A stretch of 64,000 nucleotides of DNA from Streptomyces rimosus subsp. rimosus (GCF_000720725.1 NZ_JOCQ01000007.1:62001-126000), one strand, 5' to 3'; shown: positions 1 through 8,148, numbered from the stretch's first letter. Translations and numbers: made by a program. The notes: generated from the sequence alone by a model not told the origin.

Positions 1-308
1 GTCTCCTTGAGCGTCTTGCCGGTGGTCTTGCCGGCCGACTTGCTCAGCGACGGAACGGCCTTGCGGACGACCTTGCTGCCCGCCTCGGCGGCGTTCCCGC
101 CGGTCTCACCGGCGAGGTCGCCGGCACCCTGCACCGCGCCGTCCGCGGCGTCGGCGAGGCTCGCGGTGTCCACCGCGGTCAGACCACCCAGGTCGGTGGT
201 CTTCGGCAGCTCCACGGCGCTCGCGGAGCCTGCCGCGCCGACCACGGGGGCTGCGCCGGCGGCGACCAGCAGCGCGGCTCGGGCGATCCGGCGAAGGGGG
301 AGGGACAT
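1..308 (-). CDS. Secreted alanine-rich protein, 3' end outside window
   Basis: The gene runs off the left edge, so about 102 codons are visible. It opens MSLPLRRIARAALLVAAG: a basic n-region and a hydrophobic alanine-rich core, with a likely signal-peptidase site after SASA near residue 31. The rest is small and polar, rich in Ala, Gly, Lys and Thr, with no cysteine and no recognisable catalytic motif. An AAGGAG ribosome-binding site sits six bases before the ATG, which fixes the start. I expect a small exported protein of unknown function; similar Streptomyces proteins are often mislabelled ATP-binding. Family assignment is not possible from the visible part. Confidence 0.7.
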   Translation of the reverse strand, partial: MSLPLRRIARAALLVAAGAAPVVGAAGSASAVELPKTTDLGGLTAVDTASLADAADGAVQGAGDLAGETGGNAAEAGSKVVRKAVPSLSKSAGKTTGKTLKE

Positions 309-792
309 GGTGCTCCTTGTCGGAGAGGGACTGGTTCTTCTGACAGACGTGCCGTGTCCGCCGGGCGGGGCGCGGAGGCTGCCGGGCGCACGACGTGACT
401 ACCGCGCCAGCCCCGGGAAGGTTGCGGCGCCGCCGGTAAAGAATCGGTGGGGTGTCACATAATCTGCTCCGGAGGAAACCGGGCAAAGTGCGCCGTACGC
501 AGTACGGTGCAGAAACGTCACGCCGCTGTGTTCAGGCGGCATGCATGCCGATCGGGTGACCCCGGCGGCGGCGATGGCGTCCCACTGCGCCGGATTGACG
601 GTGTTAACGCGAACGAGCGACCCGCCGGACGGCTGCTCGGTGACGCCGGGGCTGACGGCGGGACGGCCGTCCGGGTTACCGGCGCGGCGGCCCGCAGGCG
701 CTCCGGCAGCGGCCGGACAGCCAGGTCACGGCCGCGTTCCGGGCCCCGGCGGCAGGCGTACGACCGTGTCCAGGACCCGGCGCCGCCGCGCC
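309..792. other. Intergenic region, promoter for the leftward gene
   Basis: About 480 bases without a convincing gene. The open frames here have no ribosome-binding site and read as shadows. It lies between the starts of the leftward secreted-protein gene and the end of the next leftward gene, so it should hold one promoter and one terminator. A possible leftward promoter is annotated separately. No clear terminator hairpin was found. Confidence 0.5.
459..486 (-). promoter_or_regulatory. Candidate promoter for the leftward secreted-protein gene
   Basis: Read on the minus strand there is TTGCCC, a 16-base spacer and GATTAT, about 150 bases before the ATG. It matches the housekeeping consensus at 3/6 and 4/6 positions. 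This is a weak call based only on spacing and low local GC. Confidence 0.3.
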
Positions 793-1839
793 TCAGCGCC
801 CGGTGACGATCCGTACGTCCGTACCCGGAGCACGCGCCGCCGCGCCGGTCGCCTGCTGCCAGCCCTTCCCGGAATCGGCCGCGGACCACATCTTCCCGGC
901 GTAGGAAATCTGCTCGATGCCCAATTCGCCGGAGTGGGCCATTGCCCAGGTGGCCAGCTCCCAGCCGCGGCGCTCGCTGCCGGCGCCGTCCGCGTCCGAC
1001 GCCGACCCGCCGGCCTGCCCCGCGCCCGGCGTGCGGCGCGTCACCGCGTCCTCGTCCCCGTCGCCGCCGGAGGAGTCCGGCAGCGCGGGCACCGTCAGCA
1101 CCCGGCCGCCGTCCTTGCCCTTGTCGCCCTTGTCACCCTGATCGCCCTTGCCGCCGCCCGGCGCGGCCCCGTCCGTGTGCGGCAGCACGTCCGGGCCGAA
1201 CTCGCGCACCAGCTTCTTGCGCACCTGGTCCGTGCCGCCCGGGTGCTTGCCGTCCGCCGGGCGGTTGACCGAGCAGGTCATCGCGGCCCCGTCGCGCCCG
1301 GTGAGCGCGCCGGTCAGCAGCGCGGCGTTCGGCTCGTGCTTGGCGTACGCCTGCGGATAGCCGCTGCGCTGCACCTTCTGCGCGGCCACCGTCAGCGGCA
1401 GCCGGGAATAGCCCGGCACCTTGGCCAGGTGGGTGTAGAACTCCCCGGCCGAGTAGACCGGGTCCATGATCTGCTGGACCGTGCCCCAGTCCTGCGAGGG
1501 GCGCTGCTGGAAGAGGCCGACCGAATCCCGGTCGCCGAAGCCGATGTTGCGCAGCCCGGACTCCTGCATCGCGGTCGCCAGCGCGATCGTCACGGCCCGC
1601 TCCGGCAGCTTCCGCGAGGAGCCGACGGCCGCGATGGTGGCGGCGTTCGCGGCCTGCTCCGGCGAGATCTCGTACGGGGCGCCGCCGTCCGCGGTCCGTA
1701 CCGAGCAGCGGGGTGCCCCCGGGCCGCCGGTGACGTACTGGACAACGAGGTACACGGCCAGCCCGACGAGCACGGCGAAGGCCGCGCCGATACGCAGGAG
1801 GCGCTTGCTGCGGGCGGGAGCGGTGGGCTGGGCGGACAC
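793..1839 (-). CDS. Membrane-anchored lysozyme-like protein
   Basis: 348 residues from a GTG start. One transmembrane anchor lies at about residues 13-36 after a basic N-terminus, so the bulk should be extracytoplasmic. Residues about 75-125 contain ALATAMQESGLRN and GLFQQRPSQDWGT, which resemble the helix and GxxQ region of lytic-transglycosylase/goose-lysozyme folds. The E of MQESG is the natural catalytic candidate. After about residue 235 comes a Gly/Asp/Lys-rich linker with four GxY triplets, then a Trp-containing C-terminal tail. Homologues are often called heavy-metal transporters, which the sequence does not support. The start lies only 41 bases from dapE on the other strand. Peptidoglycan binding or cleavage is inferred. 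Confidence 0.7.
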   Translation of the reverse strand: MSAQPTAPARSKRLLRIGAAFAVLVGLAVYLVVQYVTGGPGAPRCSVRTADGGAPYEISPEQAANAATIAAVGSSRKLPERAVTIALATAMQESGLRNIGFGDRDSVGLFQQRPSQDWGTVQQIMDPVYSAGEFYTHLAKVPGYSRLPLTVAAQKVQRSGYPQAYAKHEPNAALLTGALTGRDGAAMTCSVNRPADGKHPGGTDQVRKKLVREFGPDVLPHTDGAAPGGGKGDQGDKGDKGKDGGRVLTVPALPDSSGGDGDEDAVTRRTPGAGQAGGSASDADGAGSERRGWELATWAMAHSGELGIEQISYAGKMWSAADSGKGWQQATGAAARAPGTDVRIVTGR

Positions 1840-1880
1840 GGAGCCAACGGTACTGGAGGGCCGCCGGTAGGGTCGGACCC
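1840..1880. promoter_or_regulatory. Compact divergent leaderless promoters
   Basis: Only 41 bases separate two divergent start codons. Rightward, TAGGGT (1868-1873) is followed by seven bases and the dapE ATG. Leftward, TACCGT (minus strand, 1852-1847) is followed by seven bases and a GTG. Neither start has a Shine-Dalgarno sequence. With -10 boxes this close, transcription should begin at or next to the start codons, so both mRNAs are probably leaderless. No good -35 element is visible. Confidence 0.5.
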
Positions 1881-2972
1881 ATGCAGCCCGCTACGCAGAC
1901 CCCCGCACTGGACCTCTCCCGCGACGCGGCCGAGCTGACCGCGCAGCTCGTCGACATCCCGTCGGTCAGCCAGGACGAGAAGGTTCTCGCGGACGCCGTC
2001 GAGAACGCCCTGCGCGCGCTCCCCCACCTGACGGTGGAGCGGGACGGCAACTGCGTGGTCGCGCGCACGCACCAGGGCCACGCCGAGCGGGTCGTACTGG
2101 CGGGCCACCTGGACACCGTGCCGATCGCGGACAACGTGCCCTCGCGGCTCGACGAGGACGGCGTCCTGTGGGGCTGCGGCACCACCGACATGAAGTCCGG
2201 CGTCGCCGTCCAGCTGCGCATCGCCGCCACCGTCCCCGCCCCCAACCGCGACCTGACCTTCGTCTTCTACGACGCCGAGGAGATCGCCGCCGAGTTCAAC
2301 GGGCTCGGGCGGCTCGCCGAGGAGCACCCGGACTGGCTCGCGGGCGACTTCGCCGTCCTGCTGGAGCCCTCGGACACCCAGGTCGAGGGCGGCTGCCAGG
2401 GCACCCTGCGGGTGCTGCTGCGCACCGCCGGCGAGCGGGCCCACTCGGCGCGCAGCTGGATGGGCAGCAACGCCATCCACGCGGCGGCGCCGATCCTCGC
2501 CCGCCTGGCCGCCTACGAGCCGCGGCGCGCCGTGATCGACGGGCTCGAATACCGTGAGGGCCTGAACGCGGTACGGATCGAGGGCGGCGTGGCCGGCAAC
2601 GTCATCCCCGACGCCTGCACGGTCGCCGTCAATTTCCGCTACGCGCCCGACCGCTCCGAACAGGAGGCGCTCGACCACGTCCGCGAGGTCTTCGCGGACT
2701 GCGGCGTCGCCGAGACGGTCGTCGACGACCACTCGCCGGGCGCGCTGCCGGGCCTGTCGCACCCCGCTGCCGTCGCGTTCATGGAGGCGGTCGGCGGTAC
2801 CGCGAAGCCCAAGTTCGGCTGGACGGACGTCTCGCGCTTCAGCGCGCTGGGCGTGCCCGCCGTCAATTACGGCCCCGGGGACGCGCTGCTGGCGCACAAG
2901 AAGGACGAAAGGGTCGCCACCGACCGCATCCGGCACTGCGAGGAGCGCCTGCGGGCCTGGCTCACCGCGTGA
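1881..2972 (+). CDS. dapE: Succinyl-diaminopimelate desuccinylase
   Basis: 363 residues of the M20 peptidase family. DapE hydrolyses N-succinyl-LL-2,6-diaminopimelate to LL-diaminopimelate and succinate in lysine and peptidoglycan-precursor synthesis in the cytosol. The metal-site motifs are complete: GHLDTVP with H76 and D78, CGTTDMKSG with the bridging D103, and DAEE with E133/E134. A dimerisation (lid) domain follows in the middle third. Length is normal for the actinobacterial type. The start is set by the leaderless promoter seven bases upstream. Its neighbour on the other strand faces away; the LOG-family gene follows with its own ribosome-binding site. Confidence 0.95.
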   Translation: MQPATQTPALDLSRDAAELTAQLVDIPSVSQDEKVLADAVENALRALPHLTVERDGNCVVARTHQGHAERVVLAGHLDTVPIADNVPSRLDEDGVLWGCGTTDMKSGVAVQLRIAATVPAPNRDLTFVFYDAEEIAAEFNGLGRLAEEHPDWLAGDFAVLLEPSDTQVEGGCQGTLRVLLRTAGERAHSARSWMGSNAIHAAAPILARLAAYEPRRAVIDGLEYREGLNAVRIEGGVAGNVIPDACTVAVNFRYAPDRSEQEALDHVREVFADCGVAETVVDDHSPGALPGLSHPAAVAFMEAVGGTAKPKFGWTDVSRFSALGVPAVNYGPGDALLAHKKDERVATDRIRHCEERLRAWLTA

Positions 2973-3129
2973 CGCGGGCCCGGCTCACCGCGTGAGGGGG
3001 GCCTGGCTCACCGTGTGACCCACCCGGCACACCTGCCGCGGTTGTTCCGCGGCATCCGGAATTGCCCTGCCCGTCACCTGCGCCGATCTACCCTTGCCGG
3101 ACACCGACCGGCAGCGGAGGGAGCACGAT

Positions 3130-3882
3130 ATGGCCATCCCCGAGGAAGAGCGGGCGTGGGAGGAACAGCGGCTGGGACCGGTGGTGCGCCGGCGCGATCA
3201 GGTGCAGCGGGGGACGACGGACCAGCGGCTGCTGGACACCGCCGAGGGCGACACGGAGTGGGTGCACACCGATCCCTGGCGGGTCATGCGCATCCAGTCG
3301 GAGTTCGTGGAGGGCTTCGGCGCGCTGGCCGAACTCCCGAGTGCCATCAGCGTCTTCGGCTCGGCCCGTACGCCCGTCGGCTCGCCCGAGTACGAGACGG
3401 GCGTGGCCCTCGGCCGGGCGCTGGTGGAGGCCGGCTTCGCGGTGATCACCGGCGGCGGGCCCGGCGTGATGGAGGCCGCGAACCGGGGCGCCCGGGAGGC
3501 CAAGGGCGTCTCCGTCGGCCTGGGCATCGAGCTGCCCTTCGAACAGGGCATGAACCCGCACGTCGACATCGGCGTCAACTTCCGCTACTTCTTCGTCCGC
3601 AAGACGATGTTCGTGAAGTACGCGCAGGGGTTCGTGGTGCTGCCCGGCGGCATGGGCACCCTCGACGAGCTGTTCGAGGCGCTGACCCTCGTCCAGACGC
3701 GGAAGGTGACCCGCTTCCCGATCGTGCTCTTCGGTACGGAGTACTGGAACGGCCTCGTCGACTGGCTGCGCGACACGGTCGTCGCCCAGGGCAAGGCCTC
3801 CGAGCACGATCTGCTGCTGTTCCACGTCACCGACGACGTGGACGAGGCGGTGGCGCTGGTGTCCAAGGAGACGGGGAAGTAG
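3130..3882 (+). CDS. LOG family Rossmann protein (TIGR00730)
   Basis: 250 residues. Carries both signatures of the lysine decarboxylase-like/LOG family: GGGPGVMEA at residues 108-116 and PGGMGTLDE at 172-180, which bind the phosphoribosyl nucleotide. The family hydrolyses cytokinin or nucleoside 5'-monophosphates to free base and ribose 5-phosphate; the M. tuberculosis counterpart (Rv1205) is reported as a functional LOG enzyme. I chose the ATG at 3130 because GGAGGG lies seven bases before it; a TTG 36 bases upstream is in frame but lacks this. TACCCT at 3088-3093 is a plausible -10. It converges with folP2 on a shared terminator. The name lysine decarboxylase would be wrong. Confidence 0.9.
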   Translation: MAIPEEERAWEEQRLGPVVRRRDQVQRGTTDQRLLDTAEGDTEWVHTDPWRVMRIQSEFVEGFGALAELPSAISVFGSARTPVGSPEYETGVALGRALVEAGFAVITGGGPGVMEAANRGAREAKGVSVGLGIELPFEQGMNPHVDIGVNFRYFFVRKTMFVKYAQGFVVLPGGMGTLDELFEALTLVQTRKVTRFPIVLFGTEYWNGLVDWLRDTVVAQGKASEHDLLLFHVTDDVDEAVALVSKETGK

Positions 3883-3886
3883 CCGT

Positions 3887-3907
3887 ACGGGCGGAGCTCC
3901 CGCCCGT
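3887..3907. terminator. Bidirectional terminator between LOG gene and folP2
   Basis: Perfect 8-bp stem ACGGGCGG/CCGCCCGT with a 5-base loop, lying between two convergent stop codons. There is no U-tract, as is common in this genus. Confidence 0.7.
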
Positions 3908-3910
3908 CCG

Positions 3911-4810
3911 CTAAGCGAGCCCCCGGCGGGCGACCGCCGGGGGCCGGTGGCCCGCGATCGAGGCCACCATCTCCAGCACCTGCCGGGTCTCGGCGACCTC
4001 ATGGACGCGGTAGACCTGCGCGCCCAGCCACGCCGACACCGCGGTCGTCGCCAGCGTCCCGAGCAGCCGCTCCTTGACCGGCTTGTCCAGCGTCTCGCCG
4101 ACGAAGTCCTTGTTCGACAGCGAGACCAGCACCGGGAACGGGGTGTTCCCCGCCCGGTCGAAGCCGAGGTCCCCGGGAACGGCGGCCGTCATCTCGCCGA
4201 GCCGGCGCGTCGCCTCCAGGCTGTGCCGGGTGTTCTTCCCGAAGTCGTGCCCCGGGTCGATCATGATCGCGTCCCGGCGTACGCCCAGCTCCACCGCGCG
4301 CTCGGCCAGGCCCAGCGTCACCCGCAGGATGTCCGCCATCACGTCCTCGTACGCCACCCGGTGCGGGCGGGTCCGCGGCTCGACACCACCCGCATGGGTG
4401 CACACGAGACCGGCGCCGTAGCGGGCCGCGACCTCGGCCAGCTTCGGGTCCACCCCGCCCCACGCGTCGTTCAGCACATCGGCGCCGGCCTCGCAGACCG
4501 CCTCGGCCACATCGTGCCGCCAGGTGTCCACACTGATCACCACGTCCGGGTGCCGCCGGCGCACCTCGGCCACGAAGCCGACCGTGCGCCGGGCCTCCTC
4601 CGCGGCGCTGACCTCCTCGCCCGGGCCCGCCTTGACCCCGCCGATGTCGATGATCGCGGCACCCTCTGCCACCGCCTGCTCCACCCGGGCGAGCGCGGGC
4701 TCGTCGCTGAAGGTGGCCCCCTGGTCGTAGAAGGAGTCCGGGGTCCTGTTCACGATCGCCATGATCACCGGCTCGTGTGCCGTGAATTCCCGATGGCCCA
4801 GCCGCAGCAT
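3911..4810 (-). CDS. folP2: Dihydropteroate synthase paralogue, FolP2 type
   Basis: 299 residues with the pterin-binding TIM-barrel fold. The N-terminal signature reads MAIVNRTPDSFYDQGATF rather than the usual MGILNVTPDSFSDGG. DIGGVKAGPGE replaces the classic DIGGESTRPG, and SVDTWR, NDAWGG and IDPGHDFGK occur in order. These are hallmarks of mycobacterial FolP2, which in M. leprae and M. tuberculosis is reported to lack dihydropteroate synthase activity. The pABA/pterin loop is therefore altered, and a role in folate synthesis should not be assumed. AGGGAGAA precedes the ATG, and TAGGGT about 35 bases upstream is a likely -10. Context LOG-folP2-DivIVA-tag is the same as in mycobacteria (from memory). 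Confidence 0.88.
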   Translation of the reverse strand: MLRLGHREFTAHEPVIMAIVNRTPDSFYDQGATFSDEPALARVEQAVAEGAAIIDIGGVKAGPGEEVSAAEEARRTVGFVAEVRRRHPDVVISVDTWRHDVAEAVCEAGADVLNDAWGGVDPKLAEVAARYGAGLVCTHAGGVEPRTRPHRVAYEDVMADILRVTLGLAERAVELGVRRDAIMIDPGHDFGKNTRHSLEATRRLGEMTAAVPGDLGFDRAGNTPFPVLVSLSNKDFVGETLDKPVKERLLGTLATTAVSAWLGAQVYRVHEVAETRQVLEMVASIAGHRPPAVARRGLA

Positions 4811-4900
4811 CGCTTCTCCCTCTTCGTGGTCCGGCAGCGACCCTAACCGTCACACCCGCATGGCACGATCAGGGGCAACACATAGCTCGGGGAGATGGTC

Positions 4901-5314
4901 GTGTTCTGGTTCCTGCTGATCGCGATGGTCGTGGTGGTCGCCGCGGTCACGCTCGCCGTGGTCGGCGGGGGTGAGGCGGGCGGCCTCGGCGAGGCCGCGC
5001 CGGACCGGCTGTACGACCCGCTGCCCGCCGACCGGCCCGCCTCCCGCGCCGACGTGGACGCGCTGCGGCTGCCGGTGTGCGTACGCGGCTACCGCATGAA
5101 CGACGTCGACGACGTCCTGGACCGGCTCGGCGCCGAGCTGGCCGAACGGGACGCGCGGATCGCCGAGCTGGAGTCCGCCCTCGCGGGGGCGCACGCCGCG
5201 GCGATGGGCGCGCCCGGCCTGATCGAGGACGGGCCCGCCGACCGGGCCGAGGAAGGGCCGGAGCAGGGGCACGCCCCGGCGTCCGGCGGCGAGGACGAGG
5301 GGAAGACCGTCTGA
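4901..5314 (+). CDS. Membrane-anchored DivIVA-domain protein
   Basis: 137 residues from GTG 4901, chosen because GGGGAG lies six bases before it; an ATG six bases upstream abuts that site. One N-terminal transmembrane helix (about residues 2-22) is followed by a DivI1A-like motif, LRLPVCVRGYRMNDVDDVLD, and a short coiled coil of Glu/Leu/Arg (about 70-95). DivIVA domains bind curved membrane and recruit growth or envelope proteins. The acidic tail is disordered. The stop overlaps the tag start by one base (TGATG), so the two are coupled. A small protein of this kind also precedes tag in mycobacteria. Its partner is unknown. Confidence 0.85.
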   Translation: MFWFLLIAMVVVVAAVTLAVVGGGEAGGLGEAAPDRLYDPLPADRPASRADVDALRLPVCVRGYRMNDVDDVLDRLGAELAERDARIAELESALAGAHAAAMGAPGLIEDGPADRAEEGPEQGHAPASGGEDEGKTV

Positions 5315-5922
5315 TGACTTCGGTGAGCACGGCGCCGGACGGGGTGCCGCGCTGCCCCTGGGGCATGGAGTCGGAGAAAATGGCCGACTATCGCACGTAC
5401 CACGACACCGAGTGGGGCCTGCCGGTCCACGGCGACGACGCGCTGTTCGAGCGGATGAGCCTGGAGGCGTTCCAGTCCGGGCTGTCCTGGATCACGATCC
5501 TGCGCCGCCGCGAGGGCTTCCGGGCCGCGTTCGCGGACTTCCGGATCGAGGCGGTCGCGCGGTTCACCGACGCGGACGCCGAGCGGCTGCTCACCGACGC
5601 CCGGATCATCCGCAACCGCGCCAAGATCGCCGCAGTGATCAACAACGCCCGGGTGGCGGCCGGGCTGGAGCCGGGCGAGCTGGACCGGCTGATCTGGTCG
5701 TACGCCCCCGAGCGCGGCGCCCGGCCCGCGCCGCGCACCCTCGCCGATCTCGCGCCGGTCACCCCGGAGTCCACGGCGCTGGCCAAGGATCTGAAGAAGC
5801 GCGGCTTCCGCTTCGTCGGCCCGACCACGGCGTACGCGACGATGCAGGCGTGCGGCCTGGTCAACGACCACCTCGCGGACTGCCATGTGCGGGACGCGGT
5901 GGAGGCGGCGGCGGAGGGCTGA
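5314..5922 (+). CDS. tag: DNA-3-methyladenine glycosylase I
   Basis: 202 residues. Removes 3-methyladenine from alkylated DNA as the first step of base-excision repair. Conserved features: RCPWG near the N-terminus, YHDTEWG, EAFQSGLSWITILRRR, the catalytic-region motif IIRNRAKI and the C-terminal NDHLADCHV. The N-terminal Cys, the first His and this last His and Cys form the family's zinc site. The ATG overlaps the preceding stop, with a GAGGACGAGGGGA ribosome-binding region inside the DivIVA gene, so expression is coupled to it. A strong hairpin follows immediately. Confidence 0.95.
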   Translation: MTSVSTAPDGVPRCPWGMESEKMADYRTYHDTEWGLPVHGDDALFERMSLEAFQSGLSWITILRRREGFRAAFADFRIEAVARFTDADAERLLTDARIIRNRAKIAAVINNARVAAGLEPGELDRLIWSYAPERGARPAPRTLADLAPVTPESTALAKDLKKRGFRFVGPTTAYATMQACGLVNDHLADCHVRDAVEAAAEG

Positions 5923-5925
5923 GGA

Positions 5926-5949
5926 GCCCGGCCGGCTCCCCGGCCGGGC
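5926..5949. terminator. Terminator after tag
   Basis: Perfect 10-bp stem GCCCGGCCGG/CCGGCCGGGC with a CTCC loop, between the convergent tag and enoyl-CoA hydratase genes. Confidence 0.7.
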
Positions 5950-5990
5950 CGCCGGGCCCGGGCGCTCTCCCGGTCAGCGCCCCGGAAAGG

Positions 5991-6791
5991 TCAGCGCCCC
6001 AGGAAGCGCGGCTTCTCCTTCTTCACGAAGGCCTCCACCGCGATGTGGTGATCTTCCGAGGCGCCCGCCCGGGTCTGGAGCTCCTCCTCCTTGGCGAGCG
6101 TCTCGGTGAGCGTGTGAGCGGCCCCGTACGCCAGGGATTCCTTGATCGCGGCGTACGCGGCGGTCGGCCCCGCGGCCAGCGTGCGCGCCACCGCCGCCGC
6201 CTCGGCCGCCAAGTCCGCCGCCGGTACGACCTTGTTGGCGATGCCCAGGTCGTACGCCTCCTGTGCGGTGATGCTGCGCGGGAAGAGCAGCAGGTCGGCG
6301 GCGCGGCCGTGGCCGACGAGGCGGGGCAGCGTCCAGGAGATCCCGGAGTCGGCGGTGAGCGCGACGCCCGCGAAGGAGGTGTTGAAGGAGGCGGTGTCGG
6401 CGACCACCCGGAAGTCGGCGGCCAGCGCGAAGCCGGCGCCCGCGCCCGCCGCGACCCCGTTCACCCCCGCCACCACCGGCTTCGGCATCCCGGCGAGCGC
6501 CGTGACGATGGGGTTGTAGTGCTCGCGCACCGTGCTCATGGTCTGCCCGGAGCCGGTCGCGCGGTCCTCGGCCAGCAGCCCGATGTGCTCCTTGAGGTCC
6601 TGGCCCACGCAGAAGGCCCGGCCGGTGGCGGTCAGCAGGACGGCCCGTACGGCCGGGTCGGCGGCGGCCTCCCGCAGCGTGTCCCGCAGGGCGGCCTTGG
6701 CCTCCGTGTTCATCGCGTTCATCGCGTCGGGACGGTTGAGGGTGATCGTCCCGACGCCGTCGGTCACGTCGTAGAGCACGGTGTCGGCCAT
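5991..6791 (-). CDS. Enoyl-CoA hydratase/isomerase family protein
   Basis: 266 residues with the crotonase fold: NRPDAMNAMN, the first oxyanion-hole region GRAFCVGQDLKEH, and the second, KPVVAGVNGVAAGAGAGFAL. The usual first catalytic Glu position is not obvious, so the exact reaction is open. The GQDLKEH pattern is closest to PaaG/PaaB-type isomerases of phenylacetate degradation. I chose ATG 6791, preceded by GGAGGG, rather than the upstream start. It stands alone between convergent tag and divergent DUF3117, so there is no pathway context. It likely acts on acyl-CoA thioesters in the cytosol. Confidence 0.85.
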   Translation of the reverse strand: MADTVLYDVTDGVGTITLNRPDAMNAMNTEAKAALRDTLREAAADPAVRAVLLTATGRAFCVGQDLKEHIGLLAEDRATGSGQTMSTVREHYNPIVTALAGMPKPVVAGVNGVAAGAGAGFALAADFRVVADTASFNTSFAGVALTADSGISWTLPRLVGHGRAADLLLFPRSITAQEAYDLGIANKVVPAADLAAEAAAVARTLAAGPTAAYAAIKESLAYGAAHTLTETLAKEEELQTRAGASEDHHIAVEAFVKKEKPRFLGR

Positions 6792-7105
6792 GGTGAGGGG
6801 TCCCTCCGTCGCGGCTCGGGCTGCTCGGCTGTGGCAGCCGTCGCTCAGGATGCCGGAGATCATCGGCGCCCGTCATGTGACGTACGTCAAACAACCGGCG
6901 AGGACCGGACGCCGGTGGATGGCGAAGTATCGCAGCCCACTCCCCGAATTGGGTGGTTTTGCGAGAGCGCGTTGCCGAAGGGATGCTCCCCGATGTTGGT
7001 CATCGGGTCGTGCGATGCGGGATAATGGCCTGGAAGCAATGTGTTCGATGCCGGTGACACCTGGGTTGTCGGCTGCGTGAGCTGGTTTCAGGAAGGGGAA
7101 CGAGC
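6792..7105. other. Divergent intergenic region
   Basis: 314 bases between divergent genes. GATAAT at 7021-7026 is a good -10 for the DUF3117 gene, with TTGGTC 19 bases upstream. CACGTGA-like ATGTGACGTACGTCA at 6874-6888 contains the palindrome TGACGTACGTCA, a possible regulator site for either gene. No gene is seen. Confidence 0.45.
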
Positions 7106-7273
7106 ATGGCGGCCATGAAGCCGCGGACGGGCGACGGCCCGCTCGAGGTGACCAAGGAGGGGCGGGGCATCGTCATGCGCGTTCCGCTCGAAGGCGGCGG
7201 TCGACTCGTCGTCGAGCTGACTCCCGACGAAGCCAAGGCCCTGGGCGAGGCCCTGGAGAAGGTCACCGTCTGA
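7106..7273 (+). CDS. DUF3117 small protein
   Basis: 55 residues, starting MAAMKPRTGDGPLEVTKEG and ending with a helix LTPDEAKALGEALEKV. GGAAGGGG lies seven bases before the ATG. DUF3117 proteins are almost invariant across actinobacteria, including the M. tuberculosis neighbour Rv1211, but their role is unknown. The residue pattern suggests a compact beta-hairpin plus helix. It is monocistronic here: its own promoter region lies upstream and a two-tier hairpin downstream. No cysteines or nuclease motifs are present. Nothing more can be said about its job. Confidence 0.9.
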   Translation: MAAMKPRTGDGPLEVTKEGRGIVMRVPLEGGGRLVVELTPDEAKALGEALEKVTV

Positions 7274-7338
7274 CAGGGCAGCCGCCCTGATGCTGCGGTT
7301 TCCCGGGGCTGACCCCTGGACCCCCAGCCGAATACCCG

Positions 7339-7383
7339 GGCCCCGGCCGGTGCTCGCGCGCGTGCGCGACGCCTGCCGGGGCC
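7339..7383. terminator. Two-tier hairpin terminator
   Basis: Outer 9-bp stem GGCCCCGGC/GCCGGGGCC encloses an inner 6-bp stem TCGCGC/GCGCGA. It sits between convergent DUF3117 and methyltransferase genes and could stop both. Confidence 0.65.
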
Positions 7384-7440
7384 GCGTTCGTTTCCGGGGC
7401 GGCCGGGCGGCGGCCGTTCCCGCGTACGCCACGGCCGCGC

Positions 7441-8124
7441 TCAGCCCCGCTTGACGGCGCACAGCAGGCCGTCGCCCACCGGCAGCAGGGACGAGACCAG
7501 CGCGTCGCTCTCGCGCAGCGTGCGCAGCAGCTCCCGCAGGCGCAGCACCTCCGCGGGCTGCGCCGCCGAGTCGACGGTACGGCCGTCGGCGAAGACGCCC
7601 TCGAAGCAGACCAGGCCGCCGGGGCGCAGCAGCCGCAACGATTCAGCGAGGTAGTCGAGGCACTCCATGCGGTCGCCGTCACAGAAGACGAGGTCGTAGC
7701 CGCCGTCCGCGAGCCGGGGCAGGACGTCCAGGGCGCGGCCGGGGATGAAGCGCGCGCGGTTGCCGGCGAAGCCCGCTTCCCGGAACGCCTGCTTCGCGAA
7801 CTGCTGCCGTTCCGGTTCCAGGTCGACCGTCGTCAGGACACCGTCGGGGCGCATACCGTGCAAAAGGTAGATACCCGACACTCCCGTGCCGGTGCCGATC
7901 TCGGCGACCGCCTTGGCGTCCGCCGTCGCGGCGAGCAGGCGCAGGGCGGTGCCGGTGCCCGTGGAGACCGCCCGGATGCCCACCTCCCGCGCCAGGTCAC
8001 GGGACCAGTGCAGGGCGGCGTCGGCCTTGTCGTCGATGGTCCCGGCGCCGTACGCCTCGGCGAATGCCAAGCTCGTCTGCCGGTTGCCGGTAATGGCCCT
8101 CTCCTGTCCCCGTAGTTGACGCAA
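7441..8124 (-). CDS. O-methyltransferase family 3
   Basis: 227 residues from a proposed TTG at 8124. A class I SAM-dependent fold: motif I AVAEIGTGTGVSGIYLLHG, TTVDLEPER with the acidic SAM-ribose ligand, DLVFCDGDR for the metal-binding acidic site, and LRPGGLVCFEGV. The fold matches catechol/caffeoyl-CoA type O-methyltransferases; the substrate is unknown. An ATG at 8244 extends the frame, but it would place the sigE promoter inside this gene, and the extra residues look non-coding. A homologue lies divergent to sigE in M. tuberculosis (Rv1220c). The start is uncertain because no clear ribosome-binding site precedes the TTG. Confidence 0.85.
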   Translation of the reverse strand: MRQLRGQERAITGNRQTSLAFAEAYGAGTIDDKADAALHWSRDLAREVGIRAVSTGTGTALRLLAATADAKAVAEIGTGTGVSGIYLLHGMRPDGVLTTVDLEPERQQFAKQAFREAGFAGNRARFIPGRALDVLPRLADGGYDLVFCDGDRMECLDYLAESLRLLRPGGLVCFEGVFADGRTVDSAAQPAEVLRLRELLRTLRESDALVSSLLPVGDGLLCAVKRG

Positions 8125-8148
8125 CCGTGACTGTATCCGCTGCGTGCG

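Noticed and set aside
3094..3129. TTG start for the LOG gene
   Set aside because: The ATG at 3130 has GGAGGG at the right distance and the family N-terminus; TACCCT (-10) overlaps the TTG.
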